From the NCBI GenBank assembly GCA_030141585.1, contig JAQIFP010000112.1, positions 1 to 13,488 of the forward strand: a DNA stretch of 13,488 bases, in the 5' to 3' direction. This document shows positions 1 through 10,300 of the stretch, one piece after another. The position numbers and the translations under genes were made by a program. Within the stretch, counting starts at the first letter, position 1, and each line of letters opens with the position of its first letter. The notes beneath the pieces were generated by a model. The model searched no databases, was not told where the DNA came from, and saw nothing but the letters and a program-made list of their open reading frames with translations. Source of the stretch: Ophryocystis elektroscirrha. Its lineage: Eukaryota > Apicomplexa > Conoidasida > Neogregarinorida > Ophryocystidae.

Positions 1-143
1 ATTAATAATTAATATTAATAATTAATATTAATAATTATACAATTGAGTATATAGTAAATTAGTAGTTTTATTTATAAACTAAAGTTTATAAATAAAGTTT
101 CAAAAAATGCACTGTATAGACATTTATTGAATTATATGACTAG
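1..143 (+). other. 3' part of a METTL16 intron with a 13-bp minisatellite at the window edge
   Basis: Nothing here reads as an exon. Positions 1-39 are three head-to-tail copies of a 13-bp unit (attaataattaat, third copy slightly changed). The stretch ends in atgactag, the acceptor for the exon at 144. The last 10 bases of the window match bases 2-11, though both are AT-only. Confidence 0.7.
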
Positions 144-1268
144 GAATTACCCAAAGAAAAATTGTGCCCTACTGTACCCTCCCGAGCCAATTACGTTCAC
201 AGCGTAGCTGATTTGCTTAGTGCAGATTACACGGAAACCACTTATCAGTTAATAAGAAAAAATCGAGGAAATGTTTATATCCCTTTTAAAAAATATAGAG
301 AATTAGTTGTAGGCCCTGTTATTCAAGGTTTGGATATGTAATTCTATTTATCCTGTTTATATATTTCGTAGAGGATGTGGCGCTAACTTAATATATTCTT
401 TATTGTTCGCAGCAGAGTTTAAATGGAAAATTACAGCTTCGGATATTGATAAGGAATCGTTGGACCACGCTCAAGTATATAATTGCTGATTTATACAAAA
501 TTACAGAAAATATTAGATAAAAATGAACACCTAAAAGAATTAATCACTTTGAAACATCAGCCTTGTATTACGAATAAAATTTAATTACGGGTTTTTTTAG
601 ATAATCATGAAATTTTCACGAATATTTTAGAGAAGAACACTATGTAATTCCTTAATTACCAATTTTTATATTTTTTAGATATACGTTTAGTGTTTGTAAT
701 CCCCCCTTTTACGATATTAATTCAAAACCTCAAGAAAATCCTGCTCGTGTAAAATTGCACTAAAAATTCATCCGTTCATAGGGTTTTGAAGCATCAAAAA
801 ATGAGGCTTTTTTTGAAGGAGGAGAATATGCTTTTATATATCAGTAAGATTGCTAATGTCGAACCAAAGGCAGAATGATTGATGAGTCCATTCTATATAA
901 AAATAACGTTGTGTATGTTATATTATTATATATGCAACTTTTAGGTGGTTTACAACACTAGTTTCAAAAAACGTATATGTGAAAAAGTTGAAATCTATTC
1001 TTGCAAATATCTCGGTACATAAACTAACTAAAGATTAGTAATTATCTTTAGTCATAACTAACAAAAAATTTTATATAATTGACTTTTTAACAAAAATGCA
1101 CAATATTACTGGAAATCATTATACAATTATTTTGTCACTGTGAAAATAAATTATAAGTTTTATTGTTTAAATCCAAAATAACCTTTTTATATAATTCATT
1201 TATCTTATATATATCTTATATTACATATTTTGTTTATTACTATATATTACTATTAAGCTACATCAAAT

Positions 1269-1311
<43 letters not shown>

Positions 1312-1810
1312 ATAATAATATAATAGGAAGATATTTTTTAGCAGAATATAGACGTTAAGTAACAAATATTTCAGGTTACTCGTTACCATATAATGACGCT
1401 ATTGCAAGGAAAGCAAACAAGGTTATATTGATAGGAATCAATTTTTTTTTAGATGGGTTTTAGCATGGACGTTTTATGAACAGGAAGATAGGAGCAGTCT
1501 CATACAAGCTGCCGCTATTTACGGTTCCGTAGTAGATACAGCTTTTGATAATGAAAAAATTACAAATCACGAAAATGACTATTCTAGCTTCCCTTTAGAA
1601 AAAGAGGACAAAATCGTTCCGGAGGAATTAAATACTAAGGAACTGGAAATTGAAGTTATGAAGCAATTAGGAGACTTAGCTAAAACAACTTTCAATGCAA
1701 AAGTTGAGGAAGCTTACAGTCATAATAAAAAAAGAAACAGAGTAGACAGCGAAGAAGAAGAAGAAGAAGACAAAGAAGATTACAAAGAAGACTCGCATGA
1801 AGAATTGTAA
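144..1810 (+). CDS. METTL16: METTL16-type RNA N6-methyladenosine methyltransferase, 3' ten exons (5' part lies at the other end of the window)
   Basis: Family role: METTL16 enzymes use S-adenosylmethionine to methylate an adenosine in U6 snRNA and in some mRNA hairpins, in the nucleus. I read ten exons: 144-337, 372-474, 507-564, 601-643, 679-748, 782-843, 874-912, 945-1014, 1375-1421 and 1453-1810 (TAA). All nine introns are GT-AG and phases agree throughout, giving 346 residues. Family landmarks in order: CPTVPSRANYVHS at the start (human has IPTVPLRLNYIHW), the SAM-binding GLDIGCGANLIYSLL, the catalytic VCNPPFYD, then GGEYAF and QGKQTRWVLAWTFYEQ. The tail is acidic (EEEEEE) and shorter than the vertebrate C-terminal regions. 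No start codon fits: 144 follows an intron acceptor (atgactag) in phase 0, and the missing N-terminal part is exactly what 13145-13428 encodes. Stop at 1810 faces the RING gene's stop at 2060. Confidence 0.9.
1015..1374 (+). other. 360-bp METTL16 intron carrying (TA)n and (TAA)n
   Basis: This intron interrupts the gene in phase 0 between the codons for an NIS and a VTRYH segment. It is ten times longer than the other introns of the gene; a (TA)n then TAA microsatellite occupies about 1272-1324. No additional exon is needed by the alignment and none is visible. Confidence 0.75.
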
Positions 1811-2059
1811 ACAGTTCTATTATAGAAAAAAAGGTCTCTTCATATATATACTCTCTAATTCAACCCTTTTTAATTAATAATTTATAAATAAGGTACTCAT
1901 AAAAAAAAAAAAAGCTCTTATACTCAAAAATAAAGTTTCTTGATATCTATGACTTATAAAATTAATTAATTTAATAATTAATAATAAGAAATTGATGCAT
2001 GATTTGTAATAATTAAATAAAGAAATTTTAAACAGAACTGCTTTAAATTAAAACAAATT
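1811..2059. other. Convergent intergenic spacer
   Basis: These 249 bp lie between the METTL16 stop and the stop of the opposite-strand RING gene. The sequence is AT-rich with A runs (for example around 1901-1912) and would hold both 3' untranslated regions. I see no gene or RNA in it. Confidence 0.6.
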
Positions 2060-3050
2060 TTAAGAGGATGTATCAATAAAAATAGCCCAAAACATCACAG
2101 CAACACCTATAAATATTAAAATAGAGGATATCAATTGAGATCTCTGCTCTTCACGGGTTAAAGGACGCTGAGGTTCAGCAGTAGCAAAACCCTACGCTCA
2201 TAAAAATAAAAAAACTTCTATATTACGGAAAAACTTGTAAACTGGATGCCCATTCCAAATGGAAAAAACCCAAATTGTAAAGTAGCTCCGCTGTCACCCT
2301 AAATACTTCAATAAGAACACTTCTAAAACTATACCTTTATATTGTTTACAATCACTATATTACGTTTTTGCACATATCAATAAACATACATATATATATA
2401 TATATAATTGTACATTTCCTCATAAATCTATATATATTGTTGCTGAAACATTGTTAATTTCTTTCTATAATAATCTTAATATATATATATATATATATAT
2501 ATATTAAGATTAAATTTTTTTAAATTTTTTTAATTAATACATATATTAAATAATAATTGTAATAATAAATTATATAAAATAAATTTAAGGACATAGTAGA
2601 AATAATTAGTAACAGCTATATATAAATACGTTGAACTATATCTGTAAGATACATACACGGTTAGAAACTGGAGGTTCAGTACGATGAGCTCTGGGTCGTT
2701 CGGAAGAAATCTTAGGATGATCTCCATTGGCATCTTTGCGTGCTCCATCATTAAAATAAGCGACCATAGGATGCACGTATTCATTTGAACTATTTTTGCT
2801 TTCTCTGGATTCAGCGCCTACGCCGTAAATAGGAATGATAGTATCTCGAGTGACGCCAGATTTACAAACCGGACATTGCATAGTTCCACGATCTAGCCAG
2901 TGATAGAGGCATAGCCAGCAATACTGATGTCTATATGAAATTGTATTACATTACCATGTGGCCGCATGTAGTTACAACAGGGTCCACAGGTAAATCTAAG
3001 CATATACTGCATTTAAATTTATCATTTGATTGATCTGAAGTATCATTCAT
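2060..3050 (-). CDS. RNF5/RNF185-type membrane-anchored RING E3 ubiquitin ligase
   Basis: Complete gene of 188 residues (human RNF185 has 192). Exons, in transcription order: 2955-3050, 2657-2923, 2227-2298 and 2060-2191, with introns of 31, 358 and 35 nt. A C3HC4 RING opens the protein: CSIC at residues 14-17, then TTCGHMYCWLC and CPVCK. It is followed by the family signature of RNF5/RNF185, SGVTRDTIIPIYGVG, a hydrophilic linker, a glycine/phenylalanine patch (LQFGFFPFGMG) and a C-terminal membrane helix (ISSILIFIGVAVMFWAIFI). The family sits in the ER membrane and ubiquitinates misfolded membrane proteins in ER-associated degradation. The first intron must use the acceptor at catcag: the nearer atag would break the frame between CGH and YCW. 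The start Met lies 14 codons before the first RING cysteine. The upstream neighbour on the same strand ends 151 bp away. Confidence 0.93.
2299..2656 (-). other. 358-bp RING-gene intron with TA microsatellites and a palindrome
   Basis: This is intron 2 of the RNF5/RNF185-type gene, with donor gtatgt at 2651-2656 (reverse strand) and acceptor tatttag ending at 2299. It contains (TA)n at about 2389-2406 and 2480-2504. A short open frame here on the minus strand is intronic. Confidence 0.75.
2471..2512. repeat. 42-bp perfect palindrome around (AT)11
   Basis: The arm taatcttaat (2471-2480) is the exact reverse complement of attaagatta (2503-2512), and the 22 bp between them are alternating AT. 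The whole segment is self-complementary and could form a cruciform or an RNA hairpin. Confidence 0.9.
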
Positions 3051-3201
3051 CGAATTTACATTTTATAGCGTTCCTATTTAATCATAATAAAATATAATAT
3101 TACCATAAATTCTTTTTTTATTAAAATTCATTTAAATGAATATTTACTTAAATATGTTTGTAATAGTTTTTATGAAAAAAAAACACATAAATTAAATATA
3201 A
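3051..3201. other. Spacer between the CRMP-like gene and the RING gene
   Basis: This 151-bp AT-rich spacer separates two genes on the minus strand. It must contain the 3' end of the CRMP-like transcript and the RING gene promoter. No distinct motif could be picked out. Confidence 0.5.
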
Positions 3202-6200
3202 CTAATGTTTGAAAAAATTTGTAAGTAAAGATTTTTGAATATTATCATCATATATATATACACGATTATATAATTCGGTTAATTTAAGTTGATTTATTTT
3301 TTGATTATCAGAATTGTCTATATCACAAGCATTTTTTTTAGTTAAAATATCGATAAGTTCTGTGGAGGAAAGATCAAAGTTATTGAATAAATATTGTATA
3401 TCGGTAGGTTTATATTTTTGATTAAGATAGAATACAAGTATATATTTATAATGGTCCAAATATGTATATGGAGTATTCATAAGTTTATGTGTATTAGTAA
3501 AGGCTTTTGTTATAGTTTCGACGAAATACTCATTGTCACTCATTCGCCATATAAAGAATTTATATTTAAGTTTAGAACAAAAACTGTCGCTTTTTAAGAT
3601 TATAAAGGAGTTTGTATTTAGTTGTAAAAAAGATGTACAGTCTATATAACGCTCAAATAAGTTCTTGAAATAATTGATAAATTTTCTCCACCAATTATAC
3701 TTTATACGCATAATAAATAAGCGGCGTAAACTAACATTAATAAATGCGCAAATAAGTTCTATTAATATAATAATGATAAATGAATACATTATGAATTGGG
3801 ATATAGTTAAAATATTGTCATGTTCATTATAAATCGATATAAGTAATATAATGATTACGTAACATGTCCACCCTGACATGCAATGTCCTTCTAAATGCCC
3901 TAATATCCCATATTCCCTATTATCAAACGGTTTAAAATAATAGTGCAAAGATGTGAAGGTAATAGCAATGAATATCATCAAGGCTAGTCTATAATTATTG
4001 TTATATATGGAATTGTAAGAATGCGATATTAGCAATAATACTGTAGATTGTATATGCTTAACAATTTCCCAGTAATAATATTTATTTTCATAGCCATTAG
4101 TAAGGAATCCGAAACATAGACGTTTCATAGTAGTATTGAGGCTAAATCTATTCCTATATAATATAATGAATACAAAAATAGGGTATAAAAATCCCCATAC
4201 AGTAATAATGAATGTTCCCAAACAATAGATTTTGTAATAGTAAGGATCACTAAATGTACATTTTACGGAAAGTTCTTTTACTAAGCGTGCTTCATTGAAC
4301 AAAGATATACATTCTAACTCATGTAAGGTATTTTGGATAGCTATAGGGAAATATAAATATGTGACTATTAAGAATATAGGAATCATATCTTCAATAAGAC
4401 GTTTAAACGACATAAAATAAGTATCTGTTTTTATTGGTATCCATCTTAATAAAGACATAAATCTTTGTTCTCTTACTAAACAGATATAATCTAAATTATT
4501 GTCCTCCAATAACTCATATATTTGATTAATAAACCTTCTTCTTACAATCCGTAATATAAATATTGTTATAGAGCAAAATATTGTTAAGATGCATATAACC
4601 ACAAAGGGGTATATTAAACAAAGAATACCACGGAGTAATAATAAATTTGTGTATTCGGCAGCTTTGGAGTACTTGTAATATAAGCAGTCAATATTTATAG
4701 TAAATAATAATCGAATTGTCTCATTATTTATTGTATATGAAGATAGAAATTTATTGCCAAAACTTTCTAGTCCAAAATAATTAAGAATTTGCTGTAATAT
4801 GACCACACGATCTGCTTTTTTATACAATGCTGAGTTTCTTTGAGAAATATTTAGCCTTGTAAAAAAATAAAGCATAATTTTGAGTACAATTGATTGTACA
4901 CTGCGTCTATCGAACCCATTTCGTACTATCACATATGTGATTCCTATACATAAAACACTTATAGCCATAAGTTTAATAAAATCTGTTATTGCAATTAACC
5001 TTAAATTACATAAAACACATTGTGAAGTATGAATTCTTGTATAATTTGTATCACATCTTTGACATAATGGCCCTACAAATCCTTTTTCACATTTATTGTC
5101 TCCCAAACATGGTTCTCCACAATACATGTATAATGCCTGCTCCGGTCGTTTAGGAAAACTTATCTTTCCGTATGATGGCTTTGCTTTTGGTTGCATGTGA
5201 TATATACCTGGTAAAGTTACGTTTGTTTTTATATTGTCTTTTGCTAATATAAAACCATCTAGTGTTAATCCACCTGGGCATTCTGCACCAATTGGACAAA
5301 CGTCACAAATATGCTTTGCTGTATTGTAATAAGAATTCGGAACACAGTAGCAAACACCTTTATTAATTGTACCAGCTAATGCAGTAGCTAATACGGGACA
5401 TACATGAGAACAACGCGAATTTCCCGCACGTGGTTTAATATATCCAAATTGACAACGTACACATTCTGTATCAATTAATTCATAGTCGGGAGGACATACA
5501 CCTGTAACAAGAAAAATTACATAAAAAATTATGTATTATAAAAATTTATATATATATATATTTGCTTACAGTCAGCTTCGCTAGTAGCTATAGAAACCAT
5601 GACTAAATCTACAGAACGTCCCTCTGGACATTTAACACGTTCATTGCCTCCAGGACAATAATAATCTTTATTGATGCAAAGTCGGCAAGTCAATGTTTTT
5701 TCACCAAAGCGGTTCGCATTATAGTATCCTGGTTGACATATACATTTATGACCTCTTCCATAAGGACTGAGCCAACTGTTTTGAGGACAAAGAATACATT
5801 GGTTTTGAGAATACACAGAAGAAGGTTTATCACACATTTCGCAAATATCCAATCGAGAATTATATATATAGTTTCCTGCGCAGAGACAACTGCTTGGAGA
5901 TTTTTGTCCTGTTGTAATTGTGTATGAATTGTCTCTGCATGGCTTCATTACTGAAACTACCCCGTTTTTTGACCATTCATGATAGCAATAGGAATCTTTC
6001 AAACATGGCTAAAGGAAAAAGAATAAATTACTCTGTATGTTACTTAACACAAATAACACATATATTATAAGAATACATATATATACACATAATTTAGTAA
6101 TAAAAATATATATATAGATATAGATATATATACATATAAATATAATTTTACAATCATATAGTATACATGCATTAGGTTATAAATAAGCAAAAACGTGAAT

Positions 6201-6424
6201 TCTAGGATATCGTAATATCTATGATGTTTACCTCACAAGTCTTACTATTGCTACGGAAAAACCCAGGAGCACAAATGCAATCATCTAAAGATGTAACAAT
6301 TTTTTTATATGTTAGAGAATTAGGAGGACAACGAGTACATTCAGTGTTTCCAATAAAATTTTTATAATAACCAGATGGACAGGGTTTGCATTGTTTTTGG
6401 TTCAATGTATACCCTTTTTGACAT
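3202..6424 (-). CDS. CRMP-like GCC2/GCC3 cysteine-rich multi-pass membrane protein, 5' end not found
   Basis: Three exons join in phase: 6232-6424, 5570-6008 and 3202-5501 (TAG), with introns of 223 and 68 nt, giving 976 residues plus an unseen N-terminus. The first about 375 residues hold several cysteine modules of the GCC2/GCC3 / ephrin-receptor-like type (for example CKPCPSGYYKNFIGNTECTRC, CICAPGF, CICQPGYY, CPGGNERVKCPEG), ending with CEKGFVGPLCQRC. About eight hydrophobic helices follow (genomic about 5010 down to 3730). Between them are GYENKYYYWEIVKH and YYFKPFDN, which resemble conserved segments of protist GCC multi-membrane proteins. A soluble tail of about 170 residues ends the protein. 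In Toxoplasma and Plasmodium, CRMPs are much larger and act in rhoptry discharge or sporozoite biology; this role is only inferred here. An in-frame stop lies just upstream of the acceptor at 6424, so at least one more 5' exon is needed. No signal peptide is visible. Confidence 0.8.
6009..6231 (-). other. 223-bp CRMP-like gene intron with TA/GATA repeats
   Basis: The donor gtaaac follows TGT GAG and the acceptor ctttag precedes CCA TGT, both in phase 0. Degenerate TA and GATA-like repeats occupy roughly 6058-6145. No coding segment is visible. Confidence 0.7.
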
Positions 6425-6682
6425 CTGAGGCAAAGTTAAAATATAATATTTCTATATATTTGATAAATTTGACAATAAATTTCAAAAAATTTTAAATTAT
6501 ATACACTATATACAAACTATATTATAAATATAAGCTATTTTTATTAGATTATGTGTAAAAAATTAATACACAAATTACTAATATATAATATATATATATA
6601 TATATATATGTGTTATTGTACAAATTTGATGAAATGAAGTTTATATTAATTGTCATTTTTTGAAGACTTATCAACTATAGTA
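6425..6682. other. Divergent region between the CRMP-like gene and REV1, with (TA)n
   Basis: Almost all A/T. A (TA)n tract lies at about 6581-6609. The minus strand must hold missing 5' sequence of the CRMP-like gene if the region is genuine. A mini-exon at 6622-6656 would join in phase (11 codons plus 2 nt, donor gtacaa) but encodes no signal peptide, so I do not accept it as the start. The plus strand should hold the REV1 promoter. Confidence 0.5.
6581..6609. repeat. (TA)n microsatellite
   Basis: A TA dinucleotide run between two genes that both seem to lack 5' sequence. A tract like this can mislead short-read assembly. Confidence 0.85.
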
Positions 6683-7274
6683 ATGGATAATAATTTAGAT
6701 TCAAAACAATCCTGTTTATGTACGGATGACAATGTCGATAATTTTGTGGAAAATTTTTATAAAGCTTCCCGCTTACATTATATAGGTACATGGAAAAAAA
6801 GATTCTTCCAAAAGTTTAAAATTTGTCCTTTCGCTAGTATGCCAAACTACACATCTTTTATTGAAAATAATTCTCAGCGAACACTTATTAATAAAAATGC
6901 TCCTAATCCTAATGAGGGTTTTACTGTTAAAGGGGAGCCTGTGGTTATAATACACGTAGATTTTGACGCTTTTTTTGTTTCGGTAGCACTGAAATATAAT
7001 CCAGATCTTGTGAATGAACCGGTAGTAGTGTCTCATGGATCTTCCTCAGGTTCTTTTGGAGCGGAAATAGCTTCATGTAATTATATTTCCCAGCAGTATG
7101 GCATAAAAAAAGGAATGTGGATACATCGTGCCCGAAAACTATGTCCTCAACTTAAAATTTTACCTTACAATTATGAAGGCATCGATCAAGCTAGCAATAC
7201 TCTTTTTGATATATTGACAAACATAACAAGTCGTATTATGCCAAGTAGTATAGACGAGGTATATTCAGTAATTT

Positions 7275-7312
<38 letters not shown>

Positions 7313-10300
7313 CAATAATAAGAAAATATGTTTGTATATTTACTTTCGAGTTTCTCATTATTCATATGTAATAATATATTTAATTTCCATCTATAGCTAT
7401 AAATTATAGAAATTAATTAAATTAAAATTACGTTTGTTTATTCCAGGCTTATTTGCAACTTGTAGGAAATTTCGAAGTCCAAAATGCGTCAAGCGTAGCT
7501 GAATGGATACAGAAAAAAGTTTTTGAGAAAACTTCTTGTACTGTATCAATCGGCTGTGGGCCAAATCGGCTTTTGGCAAAGCTAGGGAGTGCAGTTGCTA
7601 AAAAGTTGCCTCCAAAGGAGAAAAGAATAATTTATGTACAAAATGCAGATGTATTTCTCAGAGATTTGAAACTTAATATTTTACCAGGCATTGGAGAAAA
7701 GGCGATAGAGAAATTGAATAATATGTCTTTGTATACATGCAAGGATGTATTAGAAAAATCATCCCTTTCTGAGTTGAAATCCGTATTAAGTCCTAAAATA
7801 GGACTACTTTGTTGGGCTTTTTGCTTAGGATATGATATAAGGGCAATTCCAGATACTTTAGAAGAATGGTCTAATCCTCAAACTATTACTGTATCTGTTA
7901 ATTGGGGTATCCGTATTACCAAAAAAATTAGTCTCTTTAACTTATTTCATCAAATTGCTCAAGAGTGCGAAAACCGTTTAAAAGAAATAAACAGTAATAC
8001 ACGGGATATTCTTTTAAAAGTAATAAATAAAGGGAAACAGTATTATCATCATTTATTTAGATTATTGCAATTTTTTGATTTTTTTTTGGTTTTTAGATTT
8101 TAGTTAGAGCTCCCGATGCACCAATTGAACCAGAAAAATATGGAGGTTGTGGAATTTGCAATGAACTTTCAAAACGTTCAGTTTTTGCAGGCTCATTGGG
8201 CACAGCCAATGATATAGCAGTTCAAGTTATAAATTGTTGGGAAAATAATATAAAGAAGTAAGATTTTGCTTTTTAATATTAATATATCAAAATATGTTTA
8301 TATAAGCTCATTAAAATACAACTTAAACAAATATTAATCTATCTTTTATTTTTAAATTTTAACTGTATTTTGTATTCGTAATAACTGCACCATGGTACGC
8401 AACTCATGTATTTTATAAAATATTCAATGTGGGGAGTAGATCAACTATGCATACATTTAGGAATACTGCTTAAAATTAAATTTTGATTGAATTATATGAC
8501 ATAAACCCGATAAAAGTGCAGTTTTTTTGGTGACTTATTCAATGTTTATATACTGTATTCTATATTAATCAAAATCATTTTTTTTTAATTAATTCAAATT
8601 ATAATTAATTAATAAATAATACGCATATTTAATTTGAAAATTATTTGATTTACGTGTATACACATGTTGAAATAAATGTACATGTACATGTAGCAAAATA
8701 GTTTTTTAATAGTAATTGAATCAGAGATTGCACAATAAGCGATATTAGAGGAATAACTGTTGTATTATCCAAATTTAGTTCTGATAGTAAAAACGTTCCA
8801 AAGGAATCTTTGTTGACAATATATTCAAAAAATAACTGTAAAATCCCAGAAATAACAATTACTTCAACTAACGGCGTTCAAAACGCAGATTTTAAGACAC
8901 CTATTAGCCATGGTGCAGTTTTAAGTGCAAGTAATGCACCAAATACTAAAGTAGAAATGTTTACTCCACCGCCTAAACAAGCACTAAAACTCCAATTATC
9001 CTATAAAAAACCGCCTCGTGTAAAATATACAAGTTCAAAGAAGAAAAATCTCACTAAACTTAAACCGACCAAAAGTAACTCTTTCCAGCAGCGTCTTAAT
9101 TTCGTTAAACTGGACAACAATAAAAAACTTAAAATTACCGATCAAATAAATGAGTCAGTACCTTTGCAAAACCCAATTAATGAAGCAATAGTTTTGCAGT
9201 CGCCCCCGCCGCCGCCGCAGCAAGAGTCTCCTATGAATGAAGTTCCCATCAATGAGTCATCCATAAATGAAGTTCCTATTAATGAAACCCTCATAAAAGA
9301 ATCTCCTATGAATGATTTTCGTATAAATAAATCTCCCATTAATGAATTTCGAATGAATGAACCTCCTATAAATGATACCGATGATACAATTAGTGAACCA
9401 GCACTCAATCAAGAAACTTCAAAATATTCCATGTATTATGAACAGGTTCCGGAAGACACTTTTGAGACTGATGAACCAGATATCGACAAAGGGAGTTGTA
9501 GTGACACAGATGTGACAATGAGTGAACCGGTTCCAAATGTATTAGACAAAAAATCTCCAATAAAGCAGCTTATGAATAAAAATATCCCACTAAAAAAATT
9601 ATCTAATACTAATGTAGCAAACAATAATGAAATGAGTAAATTAATGAACGAAAAACTACACGTTTATATGGAACATTTGGCAGATTTATACCAATTGCCT
9701 ATAGAAATGTGCCGTGGACTAGAACTGACTAATACTGAAGAAGAAAGTTACGCAGAATTATCTCTCAACAAAAATGTAATAATTATGGAAATAATTAATG
9801 ATAGTGATATGAAACATGATAGTATACCAGATAGTGTATCACAAGAACTTGTTAATATAATATATACTGACATTAATAAATTAGTAAAAAATTACCCATT
9901 AAATAATAACCATAATTGTACTTTGCAAAATTGCTATATCTGCTTTTTACAACATTTTTATGTAACATGCTGCAATAAGCCTGGGTTCCGAAGATATAAT
10001 TACATAAAAAATATTGTAGACTATATAATATCAAACGCTAAAAATTCGATAAATTCGTTTGAAATGTGTAATAATGAAAGCTTGAATCTTCAAGATACAA
10101 TATCACCAATAATAGAAGAATATTTTTCCAAAATTCCTCTTAAAGTAAAAACGCCATTGATGTCATTTTTTCAAGACATTACCAGAGTAGCAATTGGCTT
10201 GTATTGTTATCATCAATACGACTTATTTTCTGTATGGATGAAACAAGTTTATATAATACTAGAAAAATCAGTATCAACTGAGAAGAATTTCATGATTGCT

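Noticed and set aside
1..39. CRISPR-like or terminal repeat
   Set aside because: The units are 13 bp, A/T only and lack spacers; this is an intronic minisatellite.
2530..2784. 84-codon open frame on the - strand
   Set aside because: It runs out of frame across the RING-gene exon into an AT-rich intron; the other frame encodes the conserved RNF5/RNF185 sequence.
3394..3597. 67-codon open frame on the + strand
   Set aside because: It lies wholly antisense to the well-supported CRMP-like coding exon and has no recognisable features.
5733..5927. 64-codon open frame on the + strand
   Set aside because: It is antisense to a cysteine-rich exon of the CRMP-like gene, whose regular cysteine codons create the apparent frame.
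6622..6656. First exon of the CRMP-like gene
   Set aside because: The phase and donor fit, but it gives only 11 polar codons with no signal peptide, so support is too thin.
6773..7036. 87-codon open frame on the - strand
   Set aside because: It is antisense to REV1 exon 1, where the plus strand carries unmistakable polymerase motifs.
8380..8480. tRNA or spliceosomal snRNA gene
   Set aside because: I could not find a T-loop GTTC-type motif, a cloverleaf, or the conserved sequences of U1, U2, U4, U5 or U6.
9142..9408. 88-codon repetitive open frame on the - strand
   Set aside because: It is the antisense image of the REV1 pentapeptide repeat; a 15-bp repeat stays open in more than one frame.
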